Positions 6,558 through 9,364 of a stretch of DNA of 9,364 nucleotides are shown piece by piece. Both the position numbers and the translations under genes were made by a program. The DNA comes from Candidatus Fermentibacterales bacterium (lineage in GTDB: Bacteria > Fermentibacterota > Fermentibacteria > Fermentibacterales > JAFGKQ01). How positions within the stretch are numbered: position 1 is the first letter of the stretch; each line of letters begins with the position of its first letter. Below the pieces are notes generated by a model. It had not been told where the DNA came from. It saw nothing but the letters and a program-made list of their open reading frames with translations, and made no database searches. Where the stretch lies: the NCBI GenBank assembly GCA_016928495.1, contig JAFGKQ010000329.1:1-9364 (forward strand). Direction: 5' to 3'.

Positions 6558-7493
6558 ATGATCTGCCGGATATGCGGGCACAGGAACGCTCACTCGAGCG
6601 GCAGGTGCGCCAACTGCGGCTACGACCTCGGATATCAGACGCTGCCGCTCGACGAGCAGCGGAAGTCCCTTCAGAAGAGGCTGGAAAAGAGCGTAGGCAT
6701 CCAGGAGAGGATGCCCATGACCGTCCGTTCGCGCAGCAGGGCAGGTTACGTCGGTGCGCTCTTCGCGCTGCTCGGTGTCGGCGTCGCCATCTACATAGTC
6801 TTCAGCTACGACAGGGCCGTTCTGGATGCCGTGCCGCCTCCGGACATAGCCGCACTCCAGGAGGACGCCACCCGGACCACCGACTCACTGCCCCTGTTCA
6901 TCGGGAGCGACATAGTCTACGTCATGAGTCGGGACGGCTCGACGGCAGTGCCCAGGACCAACCTGGATCTCCAGCTCATACCCGAGGGAAGCACGGCCGC
7001 GGTTCTCTGCCACAGGTCGGTGCCGTATAACTCGCTGGTGGTCTTCATAGAGAGAAAACTGCTCGAGTTCAAGGGCGTGGTGAGCATGGACCGGATGTGC
7101 TGCTGGACGGACTCCGCCGAGACACGCTTCATCAGCATACCTCTCGTGGACCCGCCGGACCAGGCGGACAGCCTGCCCGAGCCCGTCGTTCTCAAGTTCA
7201 TCGTCATGGACGACTGGCTCGTCGGGCGAGTCGAGGAGTTCAACGTGGACATCACCGCTCCTCTGAGGAGCGGCTTCAGCGAGGCCAAGTTCGACAGCCT
7301 GCTCAACCAGGTCGAAAGAAGGCTCAGAAGCCGGACCGAGGCCATCGAGCAGCGGAACCTCGATGTCTGGGCCATGTTCCCCGAGGAGTCCACGGTAGGT
7401 GATGTCGTGGACATCCTGGAGGCCACGGCATCCAGCTTCGATAGCCTGGGCTACAGGCCCTTCAGACTCAAGTACTTCCGAGCTGGAGAGTGA
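6558..7493 (+). CDS. Zinc-ribbon, single-pass membrane protein with large extracytoplasmic domain
   Basis: I do not recognise a named family. The 311 residues start with a four-cysteine zinc ribbon, Cys3-x2-Cys6 and Cys17-x2-Cys20 (CRICG ... CANCGYDLG). A basic, helical cytoplasmic segment follows (about 33-61), then one membrane span at about 62-83 (AGYVGALFALLGVGVAIYIVF). Positive charges before the span place the N-terminus inside and residues 85-311 outside the cytoplasm. The outer part ends with GDVVDILEATASSFDSLGYR (about 281-300), and an earlier segment starts VPYNSLVVFIERKL at residue 155; both loosely recall the periplasmic fold of ExbD/TolR, but the membrane span lacks the functional Asp of ExbD. 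The ATG at 6558 is chosen because it opens the Cys motif; AGGGAG at 6541-6546 is the likely ribosome site, with rather long spacing. Same transcript as the parvulin lipoprotein, suggesting a role in the envelope. Confidence 0.8.
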   Translation: MICRICGHRNAHSSGRCANCGYDLGYQTLPLDEQRKSLQKRLEKSVGIQERMPMTVRSRSRAGYVGALFALLGVGVAIYIVFSYDRAVLDAVPPPDIAALQEDATRTTDSLPLFIGSDIVYVMSRDGSTAVPRTNLDLQLIPEGSTAAVLCHRSVPYNSLVVFIERKLLEFKGVVSMDRMCCWTDSAETRFISIPLVDPPDQADSLPEPVVLKFIVMDDWLVGRVEEFNVDITAPLRSGFSEAKFDSLLNQVERRLRSRTEAIEQRNLDVWAMFPEESTVGDVVDILEATASSFDSLGYRPFRLKYFRAGE

Positions 7494-7524
7494 TCTCTCC
7501 GGGCTTCAGTCGATCCCGCGGGAC

Positions 7525-8568
7525 TTAGCGCCCCGAGGACTCCGCTCCTCTGCCGTCGGTTGACGAGTCGCTGGAGCCTCTTCCGGTGCCGGTGGAGGAT
7601 CCGTCGCGACCCGTTGATGCCGAGGAGCCTCCGGACCCTGACTCGCCCGTGCCTCTGCCGGAGGTCGCAGTGCCAGCCCCCGAGTCGAGCACCGCTATCA
7701 TGCCGGCGAAACGGGCGTCCCGCCCCGAGTGATCGCTCGACTCCGTGATGCCTCGCTCCTCGAGAGCATCCTCGACGTCCGATCTCCTTGACTCCGGAGA
7801 CGGGTGAGTCTGCCAGAAGCCCTGCCCGGACCTGTCTTCTATTCCGCACATCCGGTCGAGAACGATCTCGAGACCTCCGGCATCGTATCCGGCGGCATCG
7901 GCTATGATGACGGCGAGGCTATCGGCCTCCCTCTCGGAGGTCCTGCTGTAGCCGGTGGTCATGAGGTTGGAGGTGATATCGAGAGCAATGTCTCCGAACC
8001 CCTCCGTGATCTCGTCGAGGTCCGATCCGGAGAGCTCCGCCGCCTCTGTGCCCAGGGTCGTGAAGGCATCCATCCACTTGGCGTTCTCGACCGATCTGAT
8101 CCCGTGTCTGAGGGCGACATGGGAGACCTCGTGGGCAAGGATGCAGGCCAGCTCGTCCTCGCTCGAAACCTGCTCGAGGAGGCCCCTGCAAATGAAGACG
8201 AGGCCGCCAGGGCAGGCCATCGCGTTGATCTGGTCCGAATCGAGCAGCACGAAGTGCCAGCCGCCGTAGGTAGCGGGCATCGGGGACGAGAGGGCAACGG
8301 CCGCACCCACGAGGTTCAGGTACTCCTGGAACTCGGCGCAGTCCGAAGGGGAGTAGAGGGTGAGGATGTTGGCGGCTACGGCCCTTCCGAGGTAGTACTC
8401 CTCGCTGTCGGAGAGCTCTCGCCCCGCTTCCCTGAATGCCTCTGCGACCTCGATCGCGCTCTCGACCTCGTCCGATTCGATGATGTCCACTATGTCATCG
8501 AGGTTTCCCAGCCCGAACATGGCCGAGGCGGCCAGGCAGAGAAGAAGAGATGCCTGGTGCGGAATCAT
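7525..8568 (-). CDS. M48 family zinc metalloprotease, exported, with Ser/Gly-rich tail
   Basis: A zinc-dependent endopeptidase of the BepA/LoiP/Oma1 type, probably periplasmic, where relatives degrade misfolded envelope proteins. The 347 residues carry HEVSH (H146-E147, H150) for zinc and catalysis, the third ligand in the ExxAD motif (E212 to D216, EREAD), the INAMACPGGLVFICRGLL block that matches NAFALPGG...ITRGLL, and the M48 closing motif THPSPESR. Residues 1 to about 20 (MIPHQASLLLCLAASAMFGL) are a signal peptide. There is no multi-span membrane region, so it is not an HtpX-type protease. Residues 295-347 are an unusual low-complexity tail of Gly, Ser, Thr and Arg. The ATG overlaps the upstream SH3 gene's stop by one base (TGATG) with GAGG seven bases upstream; GTG at 8571 is possible. 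The convergent zinc-ribbon gene ends 31 bases away. Confidence 0.93.
   Translation of the reverse strand: MIPHQASLLLCLAASAMFGLGNLDDIVDIIESDEVESAIEVAEAFREAGRELSDSEEYYLGRAVAANILTLYSPSDCAEFQEYLNLVGAAVALSSPMPATYGGWHFVLLDSDQINAMACPGGLVFICRGLLEQVSSEDELACILAHEVSHVALRHGIRSVENAKWMDAFTTLGTEAAELSGSDLDEITEGFGDIALDITSNLMTTGYSRTSEREADSLAVIIADAAGYDAGGLEIVLDRMCGIEDRSGQGFWQTHPSPESRRSDVEDALEERGITESSDHSGRDARFAGMIAVLDSGAGTATSGRGTGESGSGGSSASTGRDGSSTGTGRGSSDSSTDGRGAESSGR
7528..7686 (-). repeat. Low-complexity Gly/Ser/Thr/Arg tail of the M48 protease
   Basis: The last 53 residues of the protease consist mostly of Gly, Ser and Thr with spaced Arg, Asp and Glu, including irregularly repeated GRGTGES, GRDGSSTG and GRGSSDSS units. 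No fold is expected. It follows directly on the end of the peptidase domain. Confidence 0.85.
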
Positions 8569-9071
8569 CACTCCACCTCGCCTTCGAGCAGGTTCCCGTC
8601 GAGCAGGAATTGGTAGAGCTCGCCGGGCTCGACCTCCATCCGCTCCATCTGGTCCACCGGAGTGAAATCCAGATCGGGGTTCTCGTCCCTGTAGCTCGCT
8701 TCGATGTCAGCGTTGAAGCCCCTTCCGGAGAGCGTGATCTCCTCCGCCGAGACGCTTCCGGAGCCGCCGCCGGTATGGGCCAGATCCACGCCTGTCTCGG
8801 TGATGGCGGTCGAGTGGACCCAGCCGGAGATACCCGCTCCGGTCCGGGCTTCGAACCAGTCGCCCGACTCCGCGGAGATGCCCAGCACCTCGCCGAGGCT
8901 GAGCTCGGCTACCGGAGCCGAGTAGAAGAGAGGCTGGGAGAAGAGGTGCTGGTCGAGCACCTTGACCACCGCCTGGTCCCCGGCCTCGAGGTCTGCGTCG
9001 TCGCCCGCCCGCGCCTGGAGCAGGGGCAGGAGACCGAGCAGGCAGAGCCATCCGGTTCCCCTGTGAAACAT
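8568..9071 (-). CDS. Exported SH3b-domain protein, partner gene of the M48 protease
   Basis: A 167-residue exported protein. Residues 1-22 (MFHRGTGWLCLLGLLPLLQA and RA) form a signal peptide with an ARA cleavage site; Cys10 is not in a lipobox. Residues about 33-92 form a bacterial SH3 domain, seen as a VVKVLDQ strand, a PLFYSAPVAELSLGEVL turn and strand, and the hallmark GDWFEARTGAGISGWVH. SH3b domains often bind peptidoglycan or peptide ligands. After a Gly/Ser linker (101-106) comes a second conserved-looking segment (about 109-165) with SGRGFNADIEASY, NPDLDFTPVDQMERM and ELYQFLLDG. From memory, SH3 proteins with this second segment recur next to M48 peptidase genes, so it may be a chaperone, anchor or substrate adaptor for the protease; that is inference. 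ATG at 9071 is preceded by AAGGGA. It lies 35 bases after the cyclase gene and overlaps the protease gene by one base. Confidence 0.85.
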   Translation of the reverse strand: MFHRGTGWLCLLGLLPLLQARAGDDADLEAGDQAVVKVLDQHLFSQPLFYSAPVAELSLGEVLGISAESGDWFEARTGAGISGWVHSTAITETGVDLAHTGGGSGSVSAEEITLSGRGFNADIEASYRDENPDLDFTPVDQMERMEVEPGELYQFLLDGNLLEGEVE

Positions 9072-9106
9072 GGTCTTCCCTTCGATGAGGGGCCGATGCG
9101 CCGCCC

Positions 9107-9364
9107 CTACTTGGATGTCAGGTCCCAGGTCCCGTCCCAGTCCGGGCCGGGGCGGAACCCTGGTTCCACGTATCGTCTGCACCTTCCGGCCATTATAGCT
9201 GAAGCGGTGTCATCAGGGATACCGTCGAAGAGCCCGGCGGCCCTCTCGAACTCGCCCTCCCTGTACGCGCCGAGGGCCTCGGCGTAGCGCCCGACCAGGC
9301 TCAGCTCCGGCTCTCCCGCCTGCTCGCGGCGACCTATCAGCTCCAGTATCGTCACTGGCCTGTC
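9107..9364 (-). CDS. Adenylate/guanylate cyclase (class III), C-terminal fragment
   Basis: Only the last 85 codons lie in the window; the frame runs off the right edge (…DRPVTILELIGRRE). The sequence matches the tail found after the catalytic domain of many bacterial class III cyclases: a final strand of the form KPVxVYELLG, here RPVTILELIGR, a TPR-like helix pair (YAEALGAYREGEFERAAGLF, then DDTASAIMAGRCRRY) and the characteristic ending DWDGTWDLTSK, which parallels the DWDGVWxMTEK ending in those proteins. The catalytic domain, and any sensor region such as CHASE2 upstream, cannot be seen. The GTG at 9355 is internal, not the real start. It is probably first in an operon with the SH3b and M48 genes, 35 bases downstream. 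Confidence 0.75.
   Translation of the reverse strand, partial: DRPVTILELIGRREQAGEPELSLVGRYAEALGAYREGEFERAAGLFDGIPDDTASAIMAGRCRRYVEPGFRPGPDWDGTWDLTSK

Noticed and set aside
5462-6559. Long minus-strand ORF (365 codons) opposite the parvulin lipoprotein gene
   Set aside because: It has no recognisable domain, is rich in His, Gly and Arg as expected for an antisense shadow in GC-rich DNA, and lies wholly opposite a gene with clear family motifs.
7494-7524. Palindrome TCCCGCGGGA (7514-7523) between convergent genes as a terminator
   Set aside because: Allowing for a loop leaves only about three base pairs of stem, and no T run follows on either strand.
7804-8616. Plus-strand ORF (270 codons) opposite the M48 gene
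   Set aside because: It mirrors the M48 codons on the other strand and has no motif; the M48 frame carries HEVSH, ERE-AD and THPSPESR.
9072-9106. GGGGC...GCCCC hairpin between the cyclase and SH3b genes
   Set aside because: Only five base pairs with a nine-base loop and no T run; the genes are more likely co-transcribed.
8550-9287. Plus-strand ORF (245 codons) opposite the SH3b and cyclase genes
   Set aside because: It spans two well-supported minus-strand genes and their boundary, and shows no domain of its own.

Overview
The window is a compact, GC-rich bacterial chromosome segment. It holds ten protein genes in four alternating blocks, no RNA genes, no mobile elements, no CRISPR array, and no gene-free stretch longer than 184 bases. 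Arginine is very often AGG, and starts are a mix of ATG, GTG and TTG. The DUF4837-like lipoprotein family at the left edge is one I associate with Bacteroidetes-type bacteria. Together with the many exported proteins, this suggests a diderm bacterium, perhaps an uncultivated lineage near the FCB group (Fermentibacteria or Eisenbacteria-like). That placement is inference only; no marker in the window settles it.

Block A (plus, 1-3328) reads as one operon: the end of a DUF4837-like protein, a TPR protein with a proline/alanine-rich linker, aroQ (type II 3-dehydroquinate dehydratase), efp (elongation factor P) and a DPM1-like family 2 glycosyltransferase. Neighbours overlap or nearly touch, except for a 35-base gap before efp. 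aroQ and efp both start with TTG, and the glycosyltransferase starts with GTG. Block B (minus, 3322-4677) is a single exported S13 D-Ala-D-Ala carboxypeptidase (PBP4/DacB type) whose stop overlaps the stop of the convergent glycosyltransferase gene.

Block C (plus, 4865-7493) is divergent from block B across a 184-base gap that carries a strong sigma70-like promoter (TTGACA, 16 bases, TAGATT). It encodes a parvulin-type lipoprotein chaperone that looks like two SurA/PpiC units in tandem, then a zinc-ribbon, single-membrane-span protein of unknown function. Block D (minus, 9364-7525) is another probable operon: the C-terminal end of a class III adenylate/guanylate cyclase, an exported SH3b protein and an exported M48 metalloprotease with a Ser/Gly/Thr-rich tail.

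The shared theme is the cell envelope: peptidoglycan trimming (DacB), folding of exported proteins (parvulin lipoprotein), envelope proteolysis (M48 with its SH3b partner) and polyprenol-linked sugar supply (DPM1-like enzyme), beside housekeeping genes. I see no convincing wholly new system. The most unusual items are the duplicated parvulin lipoprotein, the zinc-ribbon membrane protein, the AroQ with altered active-site positions, and the cyclase-SH3b-M48 operon.
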